The notes below the pieces were generated by a model that did no database searches, had not been told where the DNA came from, and worked only from the letters and a program-made list of their open reading frames with translations. Position numbers and translations under genes: made by a program. From the NCBI RefSeq assembly GCF_918698095.1, contig NZ_CAKKLY010000006.1, positions 1 through 64,000 on the forward strand: a DNA stretch of 64,000 bases. Reading direction: 5' to 3'. The DNA is from Arthrobacter sp. Bi83. GTDB taxonomy: Bacteria; Actinomycetota; Actinomycetes; Actinomycetales; Micrococcaceae. Shown here piece after piece: positions 52,737 through 60,770 of this stretch (the first letter of the stretch is position 1; every line of letters begins with the position of its first letter).

Positions 52737-53717
52737 TCAGTGCCGGCGGTGATCCTGGATGGTCATGCGCGGGCCGAACGTGGGTTTCCGGAAGCCGCTG
52801 AGACCGATCATGCGGACCACCCGCTGCCGGTGGCCCTTCCACGGCTCCAGCAGGGCCAGCATACCGGCGTCGTCAGTTCTCCTGCCGGTCAGCGCGGCGC
52901 CCACATAGGCTGCCAGATGGTAGTCGCCCACGGCGACCGAGTCCGGGCAGCCGTGTGTCCGCTGCACCACCTCGGCGGCTGTCCACACACCTATGCCAGG
53001 AATGGTCTGCATCTTCGCTGCAGCCTCCGCCGCCGGCAGTTGGGCCAGCCGTTCAAGCGCGACGGCGGAACGCAGCGCCCGCATGACGGTGGCCGACCGC
53101 TGGGGACCCACCCCGGCCTTGTGCCATTCCCAGGACGGAATGCGGAGCCACTGCTCAGGAGTGGGCTTGACGAGAAGCCCGGCCGGTGCAACGGAACCCG
53201 CGCCGGGCGCTGGCGTGCCATAGCGGTACATGAGGTAGCGGTAGCCCCGCCGCGCCTCAATGACGGTTACCTTTTGTTCCAGGATGGTGGGCACGAGCGA
53301 GTCAGCCATGCGCCCCGTGGAGGGCAGACGGACGGCGAGGTTCCGGCGTCGGGCGTCACGGACCATGCGGGGGAGCGTCGCGTGGAACACGGCCTCGTCA
53401 AACGCCGACCAATCGTCCTCGGCTCCCAGCAGGCGGGGAACGGAGGCCAGGGCCGCAGCGGAACCGGGACCCCACGCCTGCACACCGACGTAGGGTTCCG
53501 GTCCTGTTTCGGCGCTGGTGAGCCGCAGCGTGACCGGACCTTCCGCCGTCGTGAATGCCATCCACAGGCCCTCCGGCCGGGAAGCAAATGAGGGATCTCC
53601 GTTGCCGCGCATGAGCGTGCCCAGGGTCTGGCGCAGGCTGTAGGGACCTCCGGGATGCCACCGCAGGGAGGCGTCAGCGGCAGCGGCAACGCTGGCGGGG
53701 ACGTCTGTGATGGTCAT
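52737..53717 (-). CDS. DNA-3-methyladenine glycosylase II family (AlkA-like)
   Basis: 326-residue base-excision DNA glycosylase. The HhH-GPD core is clear near 233: MQTIPGIGVWTAAEVVQRTHG (helix-hairpin-helix) followed by SVAVGDYHLAAYVGAAL with the catalytic Asp. The N-terminal AlkA-type beta domain is seen at about 15-125 (LRWHPGGPYSLRQTLGTLMRG). LVPTILEQKVTVIEARRGYRYL is the usual EQ(Q/K)V segment. Probably removes alkylated purines. It ends within a family-B palindrome junction. Confidence 0.9.
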   Translation of the reverse strand: MTITDVPASVAAAADASLRWHPGGPYSLRQTLGTLMRGNGDPSFASRPEGLWMAFTTAEGPVTLRLTSAETGPEPYVGVQAWGPGSAAALASVPRLLGAEDDWSAFDEAVFHATLPRMVRDARRRNLAVRLPSTGRMADSLVPTILEQKVTVIEARRGYRYLMYRYGTPAPGAGSVAPAGLLVKPTPEQWLRIPSWEWHKAGVGPQRSATVMRALRSAVALERLAQLPAAEAAAKMQTIPGIGVWTAAEVVQRTHGCPDSVAVGDYHLAAYVGAALTGRRTDDAGMLALLEPWKGHRQRVVRMIGLSGFRKPTFGPRMTIQDHRRH

Positions 53718-53858
53718 TGAATCATCGTCCCACGGACCGCTGACAGCGCGTGCCGGGGAGCTTCCGGACAGCCCTTAACCAGTGCGGTGCGGAGGACTAC
53801 AATCCCAGGTGTGGCGCGGGTCCGCCGCGTCTTCCCTTCAAACTGTCAGGTGAGCGCA

Positions 53859-54284
53859 ATGGGTGGAGTGGTGCATTTCGAAATCCCCGCGGACGACCAG
53901 GACCGGGCGAGAAACTTCTACAGTCAGGCCCTCGGCTGGCGGATCGATTCCATGCCGGAGATGGACTACAACGTGGTCATCACCACCCCGATGGATGAAC
54001 AGACCGGCAGGCCTACTGAACCCGGAGCCATCAACGGCGGCATGATGGCCCGGGAAGGCGAGCTGACGACCCCCGTCATCACGGTGGACGTCGACGACAT
54101 CGAAGCCACCCTGCGGACTGTCGAGCAGCTCGGCGGTTCCGTGGTCAAGCCGAAGGATGCCATTCCCGGCATGGGTTTCTATGCCTACTTCAAGGACACC
54201 GAGGGCAACGTCCTGGGCCTGTGGGAGAACCTGCCGGCCGAAGCGGCCGGGGCGGCCGGCGGTGCGGAGGGCGCAGCGGGCTAA
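53859..54284 (+). CDS. VOC family protein (glyoxalase/bleomycin-resistance fold)
   Basis: 141 residues. ATG 53859 with AGGTGAG upstream is preferred to the frame opening at 53787. Two beta-alpha-beta-beta-beta repeats: VVHFEIPADDQDRARNFYSQALGW (metal-type His and start of the fold) and TPVITVDVDDIEATLRTVEQLGG with the end YFKDTEGNVLGLWEN, the usual terminal metal Glu/strand. An Ala/Gly-rich tail follows. Substrate unknown. It converges on another VOC gene with only a 2-nt gap. Confidence 0.88.
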   Translation: MGGVVHFEIPADDQDRARNFYSQALGWRIDSMPEMDYNVVITTPMDEQTGRPTEPGAINGGMMAREGELTTPVITVDVDDIEATLRTVEQLGGSVVKPKDAIPGMGFYAYFKDTEGNVLGLWENLPAEAAGAAGGAEGAAG

Positions 54285-54286
54285 AG

Positions 54287-54718
54287 CTACTCCTCGCCGA
54301 AGCGGGCGCGGGCCTCCGCCGGGATCAGCGGCTTCTGGGCGCGGACCTTGAGTTCCTGCACGGCCCAGGTGTTGCCGTCGGGATCGCTGAACCCGAAGAA
54401 GGTGCCGCCGTCGCGCTCGTCAAAGACGGTTATTTCGCTCGCCTCCACGCCCCGGCTGAGCAGCTCGTCGCGCGCGGCCCGGGCGTCCGGCACCACCAGC
54501 TGCAGTCCGCGCATGGACCCGGGGGCCATCTCATTTTGGGCGGGGAGATCGCCGATCACGATCGAACAGCCTGAGCCACGCGGCGTCAGCTGGACCACGT
54601 GCATGTGCTCATTCTTGGTGTCGTGATCAAGGTTGAAGCCCACCTTGTCGCGGTAAAACTCCACGGCGCGGCCGATATCACTCACCGGGAGCACCACCAC
54701 TTCGAGGGTCCAGTCCAT
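54287..54718 (-). CDS. VOC family protein (glyoxalase fold)
   Basis: 143 residues, minus strand. Starts DWTLEVVVLPVSDIGRAVEFYRDKVGF, the classic VOC beginning, then HMHVVQLTPRGSGCSIVIG, LQLVVPDARAARDELLSRG and FFGFSDPDGNTWAVQEL, with metal-ligand style His and Glu. Likely dioxygenase/isomerase-type or resistance protein; substrate unknown. It is a different sub-branch from the convergent neighbour, so tandem duplication is not implied. Confidence 0.88.
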   Translation of the reverse strand: MDWTLEVVVLPVSDIGRAVEFYRDKVGFNLDHDTKNEHMHVVQLTPRGSGCSIVIGDLPAQNEMAPGSMRGLQLVVPDARAARDELLSRGVEASEITVFDERDGGTFFGFSDPDGNTWAVQELKVRAQKPLIPAEARARFGEE

Positions 54719-54811
54719 GGCAAGGGTTCCTTTCGTCGAAAGCTGAGGGAGGATGCGTAGCCAGCCTGCCGTGCCGGGATGGTTATTGGCTAGGGTGCCC
54801 CAGCCGAAAAT

Positions 54812-55999
54812 TCAGGGCATCCCGTTGCCCAGCCACAGCGCAAGCACTGCCAGCGGCAGTGCCAGCAGGACGACGACGAGGCCAGCCAGTGCGAAGCCAC
54901 CCCACCGGACGCGCAGGTTCAGGGTCTGGAGCCGCTCGTGCCACAGCAGTGTGGCGAGCGAAGCCCACGGCGAAACGAGGGGCCCAAGGTTGACTCCGAT
55001 GAGCAGGGCCGCCAGCCGCACCGGTGAGCCGGCCACAGGCTCCAGGGCCAGGTACGCGGGAAGGTTGTTGGCGATGTTGGCCGAACCGGCTCCCAGCGCG
55101 GCCAGCCGCAGCAGCTCCGGGAACGTCTCGCCCGATCCGGCCGCCGGGGCCAGCGCCTGCGTGAGGCCGTGAGAGTGCAGGGCCTCCACCACCATGAACA
55201 GCCCAGCCGTCAGCATGAGCGGGCGCCACGGCACCATGGACCAGCGCAGCGCGGACGGGCGGCGCCACAGGAATACCGCCAGGAGGAACGCTGCCGCGGC
55301 CATGGCGGGAATCGCCACCGGGACGCCGGAAACCAACGCCGGAAGCAGCACGAGCAGGGTTCCGCCGGCCGCCTTCAGCAGGCTCCGGTCCCGCACCCAG
55401 TGCGCCGGCTGGGGACCGTAGCGGCCGCGAAGGTCCTTGCGGAACGCAAGCCACAGCAGTGCGGCGGGCACCAGGACGCCCACTAGCCAAGGTGCCCACA
55501 TCAGCCCGGCGAAACGCAGCGGAGTCAGTGAAAGCCTTCCCTGCGCGAGCAGGTTGGTGAGGTTGGAGACGGGGAGAAGCAGCGACGCCGTGTTGGCCAG
55601 CCATACCGTGCTCAAGGCGAACGGCAGCGGAGGGATCCGGGCATGGACCGCCAGGAGCACCACAACTGGTGTCACCAGCACGGCGGTGGTATCCAGCGAC
55701 AGGAACGCGGTGGCGACGGCGGACAAGGCAAGCACCAGGAGCCACAGCAGGAAGACGCTGCCCCGGCCCAGCGCGGCGATGCGGTCGGTCACCACCCGGA
55801 ACAGCCCGGCGTCGTCCACCAGTTCAGTGACCACCGTCATCGCCAGCACAAAGGCCAGCACGGGAACGGTGCGTCCGGCCAGCTCCCGGAACGAGTCCCA
55901 GGGCAGGAACCCGGCGGCGAGGGTTCCGGCGCCAGCGGCAAGCATGACGCCTGGGAGAAGATAACTCCGCAAGTTCTTCGGCAGGCGCAGGGGCGTCAC
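54812..55999 (-). CDS. SLC13/ArsB-NhaD type permease
   Basis: 395-residue membrane protein, about 11 hydrophobic segments. The ion-transporter (IT) superfamily marks are VLAMTVVTELVDDAGLFRVV, FLSLDTTAVLVTPVVVLL (the SxDTTA loop of ArsB-like carriers) and a second-half repeat GAGSANIANNLPAYLAL. The frame opens at 56047, but the segment before VTPLRLPKNLRSYL is not convincing; GTG 55999 is preferred. AT-rich TTATGC precedes it closely, so leaderless expression is possible. Arsenite, sodium or dicarboxylate transport cannot be told apart from sequence. Divergent from cbs. Confidence 0.8.
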   Translation of the reverse strand: MTPLRLPKNLRSYLLPGVMLAAGAGTLAAGFLPWDSFRELAGRTVPVLAFVLAMTVVTELVDDAGLFRVVTDRIAALGRGSVFLLWLLVLALSAVATAFLSLDTTAVLVTPVVVLLAVHARIPPLPFALSTVWLANTASLLLPVSNLTNLLAQGRLSLTPLRFAGLMWAPWLVGVLVPAALLWLAFRKDLRGRYGPQPAHWVRDRSLLKAAGGTLLVLLPALVSGVPVAIPAMAAAAFLLAVFLWRRPSALRWSMVPWRPLMLTAGLFMVVEALHSHGLTQALAPAAGSGETFPELLRLAALGAGSANIANNLPAYLALEPVAGSPVRLAALLIGVNLGPLVSPWASLATLLWHERLQTLNLRVRWGGFALAGLVVVLLALPLAVLALWLGNGMP

Positions 56000-56065
56000 C
56001 GCATAATCTTCGCACCGAAAGCTGCCAAGAGGACCGCATGCGGGCAAGACGGTAAGTTTGTACCC

Positions 56066-57451
56066 ATGAAGTACGCCCAGTCCGTTTTGGACCTAATCGG
56101 CAACACCCCGCTGATCAAGCTCAACCACGTCACCGACGGCATCAAAGCCACAGTCCTCGTGAAGCTGGAATACGTGAACCCCGGCGGTTCCATCAAGGAC
56201 CGCATCGCGGCCAAGATGATCGAGGAAGCCGAACGGGACGGCAAGCTGAAGCCCGGCGGCACCATCATCGAGCCCACCTCCGGCAACACCGGCGTCGGGC
56301 TGGCCCTCGTGGCACAGCAAAAGGGCTACAAGTGCATCTTCGTGGTGCCGGACAAGGTGGGGGAGGACAAGAGGGCCGTCCTCCAGGCCTACGGGGCCGA
56401 AGTGGTGGTGACGCCCACAGCCGTCGCGCCGGACAGCCCGCAGAGCTACTACGGCGTTTCGGACCGCCTGGTCACCGAGATCCCCGGCGCCTACAAGCCG
56501 GACCAGTTCTCCAACCCTGCGGCACCGCGCAGCCATTATGAGAGCACCGGCCCGGAAATCTGGCGGGACACCGACGGAACGGTGACGCACTGCGTGATCG
56601 GCGCCGGCACCGGCGGCACGATCACCGGCACGGGCCGGTTCCTCAAGGAGGTCTCGGCGAACCGTCCGGAGTCCGACGGCGGCCGGGTCAAGATCATCGG
56701 GGCAGACCCCGAAGGCTCTGTCTACTCGGGCGGCACCGGCAGGCCGTACTTCGTTGAAGGCGTGGGCGAGGACATGTGGCCCGCCAACTACGACAAGTCA
56801 GTTCCGGACCAGGTCATCGCCGTCACCGACGCTGATTCCTTCGCCATGACCCGGCGGCTCGCCCGCGAGGAAGGCCTCCTGGTGGGCGGTTCCTCAGGCA
56901 TGGCCGTCGTCGCCGCGCTCCAGACCGCCCGCGACCTCCCCGAGGACGCAGTGGTGGTGGTGATCCTGCCGGATTCCGGCCGCGGCTACCTCGCCAAGAT
57001 CTTCAACGACCAGTGGATGCGCTCCTACGGCTTCCTGTCCGGCGGCGAGGAAGCCTCCGTGGGCGAGGTCATCAAGTCCAAGACGGGCGAACTGCCGGAC
57101 CTGGTCCACATCCACCCGAACGAGACCGTCCGCGATGTCATCAACATCATGAACGAGTTCGGTGTCAGCCACATCCCGGTGCTGTCCCAGGAACCGCCCG
57201 TGGTGATGGGCGAGGTCCTCGGAGCCGTGGACGAGCGCTCGCTGACCGCCAAGCTGTTCCGCGGCGAGGCCAAGCTCACGGACAAGATTTCCGAGCACAT
57301 GGGAGCGCGGCTCCCGGTGATCGGCTCGCTGGAAACGATCTCGGCCGCCCGCGAACTGCTCTCCGACGTCGACACCGTGATGGTGACGTTCGTCGGCGCT
57401 CCCGTGGGCATCCTCACCCGCCACGACCTCCTCGCGTACCTCAGCAACTGA
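56066..57451 (+). CDS. cbs: Cystathionine beta-synthase
   Basis: 461-residue PLP enzyme condensing serine (or O-acetylserine) with homocysteine to cystathionine. Schiff-base Lys in NPGGSIKDRIA near 43, EPTSGNTGVGLAL, phosphate loop GAGTGGTITGTGRFL and GGSSGMAV. A C-terminal CBS-domain pair (about 340-461) carries HPNETVRDVINIMNEFGVSHIPV and LDLAYLSN-like end. The frame extends upstream to 55643, but only ATG 56066 starts the conserved YAQSVLDLIGNTPLIKL. No ribosome site is visible, so it may be leaderless. It is followed by metB 93 nt later, completing reverse transsulfuration. Confidence 0.93.
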   Translation: MKYAQSVLDLIGNTPLIKLNHVTDGIKATVLVKLEYVNPGGSIKDRIAAKMIEEAERDGKLKPGGTIIEPTSGNTGVGLALVAQQKGYKCIFVVPDKVGEDKRAVLQAYGAEVVVTPTAVAPDSPQSYYGVSDRLVTEIPGAYKPDQFSNPAAPRSHYESTGPEIWRDTDGTVTHCVIGAGTGGTITGTGRFLKEVSANRPESDGGRVKIIGADPEGSVYSGGTGRPYFVEGVGEDMWPANYDKSVPDQVIAVTDADSFAMTRRLAREEGLLVGGSSGMAVVAALQTARDLPEDAVVVVILPDSGRGYLAKIFNDQWMRSYGFLSGGEEASVGEVIKSKTGELPDLVHIHPNETVRDVINIMNEFGVSHIPVLSQEPPVVMGEVLGAVDERSLTAKLFRGEAKLTDKISEHMGARLPVIGSLETISAARELLSDVDTVMVTFVGAPVGILTRHDLLAYLSN

Positions 57452-57480
57452 CCCAGTGGTTGAGCCTGCCAGTCCGTTGG

Positions 57481-57516
57481 TTGAGCTTGTCGAAACCTTG
57501 ATCTCGACACGTTCGA
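57481..57516. repeat. Palindromic repeat, family A copy 2 (between cbs and metB)
   Basis: Arms TTGAGCTTGTCGA (57481-57493) and TCGACACGTTCGA (57504-57516), loop AACCTTGATC, near-identical to the element at 17523-17558. A truncated half copy (GTGGTTGAGCCTG, 57456-57468) lies just before it. Confidence 0.85.
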
Positions 57517-57544
57517 TCACCGGATACCAGCCGAAAGGAACTTC

Positions 57545-58708
57545 ATGTCTGTCTCTGAAAACCAAGGATTCAACACCCGCGCTGTGCACGCCGGCCAGGC
57601 TTTCGAGCCCCGCACCGGCGCCGTGGTTCCGCCGCTGCACTTCAGTTCCACCTATGCGCAGGACGGCATCGGCGGCCTGCGCGACGGGTACGAGTACGGC
57701 CGCGGCGGGAACCCCACCCGGGACGCCCTGCAGGAACAGCTCGCGGCGCTTGAGGGCGGCACCCACGCCTATTCCTTCAGCTCCGGCCTGGCCGCCGAGG
57801 ACTCGCTCATCCGCGCCCTTTGCCGGCCGGGCGACCACATTGTGCTGGGCAACGACGCCTACGGGGGTACGTACCGGCTGATCAGCCGCGTGCTCGGCGA
57901 CTGGGGGATCGGCAACACCCCCGTGGACATGTCAGATCTCGAATCAGTCGCCGCCGCAGTGGCCGCCAACAAGACCCGTTTCGTGTGGGTGGAAACCCCC
58001 TCCAACCCTCTGATGAAGATCACCGACATCGAGGCCCTCGCCACGGTGGCGCACGACGCCGGCGCCCTCCTGATCGTCGATAACACCTTTGCTTCCCCCT
58101 ACTTGCAGACCCCGCTCGCCCTGGGTGCCGACGTCGTGGTCCACTCCACCACGAAATACATCGGCGGCCACTCCGACGTGGTGGGTGGCGCGATCGTGGT
58201 CAAGGACGCCGAACTGGCGGAGAAGATCGGCTTCGTGCAGTTCGCCGTGGGCGCGGTCTCCGGTCCGATGGACGCCTTCCTCACCACCCGCGGGCTGAAG
58301 ACTCTGGGTGTCCGCATGGACCGTCACAGCGACAACGCCCAGGCCGTGGCGGAATGGCTGCTGGACCGCCCGGAGGTTGAGGCGGTGCTGTACCCGGGCC
58401 TGCCCTCGCACCCCGGCCATGAGCTCGCCAAGAAGCAAATGAAGAAGTTCGGCGGCATGATCTCCGTGCAGTTCAAGGGTGGCGAAGCGGCCGCGCGGAA
58501 GGTGGCCGAATCCACCACGGTCTTCACCCTGGCGGAGTCGCTGGGCGGCATCGAATCCCTGATGAACTACCCCTCGGAAATGACGCACGCCTCTGTGAAG
58601 GGCACCGAGCTGGCGGTCCCCGTTAACCTCATCCGCCTTTCCTGCGGCATCGAGGACGTCGAGGACCTCATCGCGGACCTCGAGCAAGCCTTCACGTTCA
58701 TCAAGTGA
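57545..58708 (+). CDS. metB: Cystathionine gamma-synthase/lyase
   Basis: 387-residue PLP enzyme of the Cys/Met metabolism family. It opens FNTRAVHAGQAFEPRTGAVVPPLH, with YGRGGNPTRDALQEQLAALEGG, the PLP Lys in VVHSTTKYIGGHSDVVGG near 198, and the C-terminal LIRLSCGIEDVEDLIADLEQAF. With cbs beside it, reverse transsulfuration (cystathionine to cysteine) is as likely as homocysteine-forming synthesis; gene names metB/mccB overlap. GAAAGGAAC precedes the ATG. The stop overlaps the next gene's GTG start by 4 nt, so the glycosyltransferase is co-transcribed. Confidence 0.93.
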   Translation: MSVSENQGFNTRAVHAGQAFEPRTGAVVPPLHFSSTYAQDGIGGLRDGYEYGRGGNPTRDALQEQLAALEGGTHAYSFSSGLAAEDSLIRALCRPGDHIVLGNDAYGGTYRLISRVLGDWGIGNTPVDMSDLESVAAAVAANKTRFVWVETPSNPLMKITDIEALATVAHDAGALLIVDNTFASPYLQTPLALGADVVVHSTTKYIGGHSDVVGGAIVVKDAELAEKIGFVQFAVGAVSGPMDAFLTTRGLKTLGVRMDRHSDNAQAVAEWLLDRPEVEAVLYPGLPSHPGHELAKKQMKKFGGMISVQFKGGEAAARKVAESTTVFTLAESLGGIESLMNYPSEMTHASVKGTELAVPVNLIRLSCGIEDVEDLIADLEQAFTFIK

Positions 58709-60072
58709 CGGCGGCTCCGGAGACCCCCGACCGGACGCAGAGGCCGGTGCAGCCAGCACTACCGCAGTCAGCAGTCTGGAAGTCAGCACGGCCGCCGGCC
58801 ACAGGGCGGCAGGCCGCCCGCGGATGGCTGATGACGGCGGCGGGTGCGCTCGCCGTCGTCGCCTCCCTCGCGGTGCTGTACACCCAGTACGCCCCGATGA
58901 TGAACGACTTCGAGGTGTACTACTACGGCGGAACCAAGGTGCTGCAGACCGGTGAGAGCGGGGTCAGCGAACTTTACGCCGTCCGCGATGGGCTGCCCTT
59001 CACGTACCCGCCGTTCGCAGCCCTGCTGTTCGCCGGGCTGGCCACCATGAGCCTCGGCCAGAGCAGCATGCTGTTCATTGGCGCGGCGCTGGCCGGAGCC
59101 GCGGTGGTCTCGGCCTGGCTGAGCCGGCATTACTTCGGCCTGGGCCGCTGGCGCGAGACCTTCGCGGACTGGCGTTTCCGGGCCGTGGCGCTCGCCGGAA
59201 CGGGGGCCATTCTGCTCCTGGGTCCGTGGCGCGACACCTTCGTTTTCGGGCAGATCAACATCATCCTGATGGGCTTGATCCTGACGGATTTCGCCCTGCA
59301 CGGAAAGGCCCGCGCCGGCGAAATCCGCTGGCCTGCCGGGCTGCTGATCGGGATGGCTGCCGGGATCAAGCTCACGCCACTGGTGTTCGGGCTGTACTTC
59401 CTGGTGCGCCGCGACTTCAAAGCGCTGGGATGGATGGCCGCCGGATTCCTCGGATCCATCGCCGTGGCCTGGGCCGTGCTGCCCAACGCCTCGGTCATGT
59501 TCTGGACCAAGATCCTTCCCGACACCGGCCGCATCGGCGATCCCGGCTACGTGGACAACCTTTCCGTCAAGGGACTGCTGCTGCACCTAGGACTGCCGGA
59601 CTCAGGGGTCACCAGCCTGCTGTGGCTTGTGCTCTCCCTCGCGCTCGTGGCGGTGGCCGCGCTGGTGATCAAGTGGACCGTTGCCGCCGACGAAAACTTC
59701 GTGGCGGTGTCAGCGACTGCGGTGCTCATGCTTCTCATCAGCCCGATCTCGTGGTCGCACCACTGGGTGTGGATGGCCGTGGCACTGCCTTCCATGGCCT
59801 TTGCGATGCACCGGGTTCCCTCCCGGGCAGGCCGGATGCGGCTGGCCGGCTGGATCCTCGTGGCAGCGGCGGCAGTGGCGTTTTACCTCACCCCGAAGGA
59901 CCTCGCCATGATGGCCGGGGCCGAAGTCTGGGGCGCGAATCCGCGGACGGCGTGGCCGCTGATGGTCTCCAGCCTTGGCGTGTTGTGCGGCATGGCGATG
60001 CTCGGCTACTGGGCCCTGGCGTACCGCCCCGCGCGGGCCGGGCTGCGGAAGGAACCTTCTGCGCCGAAGTGA
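58705..60072 (+). CDS. GT87-type polyprenol-dependent membrane glycosyltransferase (DUF2029)
   Basis: 455-residue GT-C fold protein, likely an alpha-mannosyl/glucosyltransferase working on the outer face of the membrane with polyprenyl-phosphate sugar. A cytoplasmic tail (about 1-35) precedes about 11 hydrophobic segments. The catalytic acidic residue is in MNDFEVYYYGG near 66, followed by the TYPPFAALLF loop; PWRDTFVFGQINIILMGLIL and SPISWSHHWVW are family blocks. It begins GTG, overlapping metB by 4 nt. Close in layout to the paralogue at 62417. Substrate and acceptor (lipoglycan, for example) are unknown. Confidence 0.85.
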   Translation: MTAAPETPDRTQRPVQPALPQSAVWKSARPPATGRQAARGWLMTAAGALAVVASLAVLYTQYAPMMNDFEVYYYGGTKVLQTGESGVSELYAVRDGLPFTYPPFAALLFAGLATMSLGQSSMLFIGAALAGAAVVSAWLSRHYFGLGRWRETFADWRFRAVALAGTGAILLLGPWRDTFVFGQINIILMGLILTDFALHGKARAGEIRWPAGLLIGMAAGIKLTPLVFGLYFLVRRDFKALGWMAAGFLGSIAVAWAVLPNASVMFWTKILPDTGRIGDPGYVDNLSVKGLLLHLGLPDSGVTSLLWLVLSLALVAVAALVIKWTVAADENFVAVSATAVLMLLISPISWSHHWVWMAVALPSMAFAMHRVPSRAGRMRLAGWILVAAAAVAFYLTPKDLAMMAGAEVWGANPRTAWPLMVSSLGVLCGMAMLGYWALAYRPARAGLRKEPSAPK

Positions 60073-60138
60073 CATTTCGCCGACAGTGTTCCCGAGGCGG
60101 ATTGCCGCGAAATGCCCATCTCAACGCCCAGGGCCTGG

Positions 60139-60153
60139 CTTTCTTCAAGAAAG
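60139..60153. promoter_or_regulatory. Candidate HxlR operator
   Basis: Inverted repeat CTTTCTT-C-AAGAAAG, 17 bp upstream of the HxlR start. HxlR regulators often bind short AT-rich palindromes beside their own gene. Confidence 0.5.
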
Positions 60154-60170
60154 TCATCTAGGCTCGCCTC

Positions 60171-60770
60171 ATGGCACTCCGCTCGGACTGGTCCCAACGC
60201 ACCTGCAGCATGGCCCGCGGCCTCGACATTCTCGGCGACCCCTGGGGCATGCTGGTCCTGCGCGAGGTGTTCTTCGGCAACGGCCGCTTCGACTCCATGA
60301 AGGAGCGCCTCAGGGTGGCGGATTCGGTCCTTACCAAGCGGCTCGCCGCCCTCGTCGAGTCCGGGCTGCTGACCAAAAAACCGTATGACGACGGCGGCCG
60401 CACCCGCCAGGAGTACGTGCTTACCCCCAAGGGCGAGGATGCGCTGCCGGTCCTCAACGCCGTGGTGATCTGGGCGGAAAAGCATCTCCCCGCACCGTCC
60501 GAAGCTGCCCATATGTACGTGATCCATTCGCGGTGCGGGCACCGGACCAGCTCGGCGGACACCTGCGTGGAATGCGGTGAGCGGCTCACGGCCGACAACA
60601 CGAGCTGGCACAGCCTGACGCGCACCGGAAGGCCGGTACCGCTGGCAACCGCGCCCGATTCCGACCAGGAACCGACAGGGCAGGAGCAAGCAGGGTTCGA
60701 GCAAGCAGAGCACGGGCAAGCAGAACCCGCCGCCACGGAAGCAACCGGACAACAAGGGGCCGCAGCATGA
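60171..60770 (+). CDS. HxlR family transcriptional regulator with C-terminal zinc-ribbon-like segment
   Basis: 199 residues. HxlR winged helix (about 10-105): TCSMARGLDILGDPWGMLVLREVFFG, FDSMKERLRVADSVLTKRLAALVESGLL and YVLTPKGEDALPVL, the last family marks. Residues 110-145 contain CGHRTSSADTCVECGERL, a possible zinc ribbon not in most HxlR proteins. The C-terminal 40 residues are low complexity, rich in Glu, Gln and Ala (QEQAGFEQAEHGQAE). ATG overlaps nothing upstream, but the stop overlaps the MFS start by 4 nt, so this regulator most likely controls that exporter. Confidence 0.88.
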   Translation: MALRSDWSQRTCSMARGLDILGDPWGMLVLREVFFGNGRFDSMKERLRVADSVLTKRLAALVESGLLTKKPYDDGGRTRQEYVLTPKGEDALPVLNAVVIWAEKHLPAPSEAAHMYVIHSRCGHRTSSADTCVECGERLTADNTSWHSLTRTGRPVPLATAPDSDQEPTGQEQAGFEQAEHGQAEPAATEATGQQGAAA

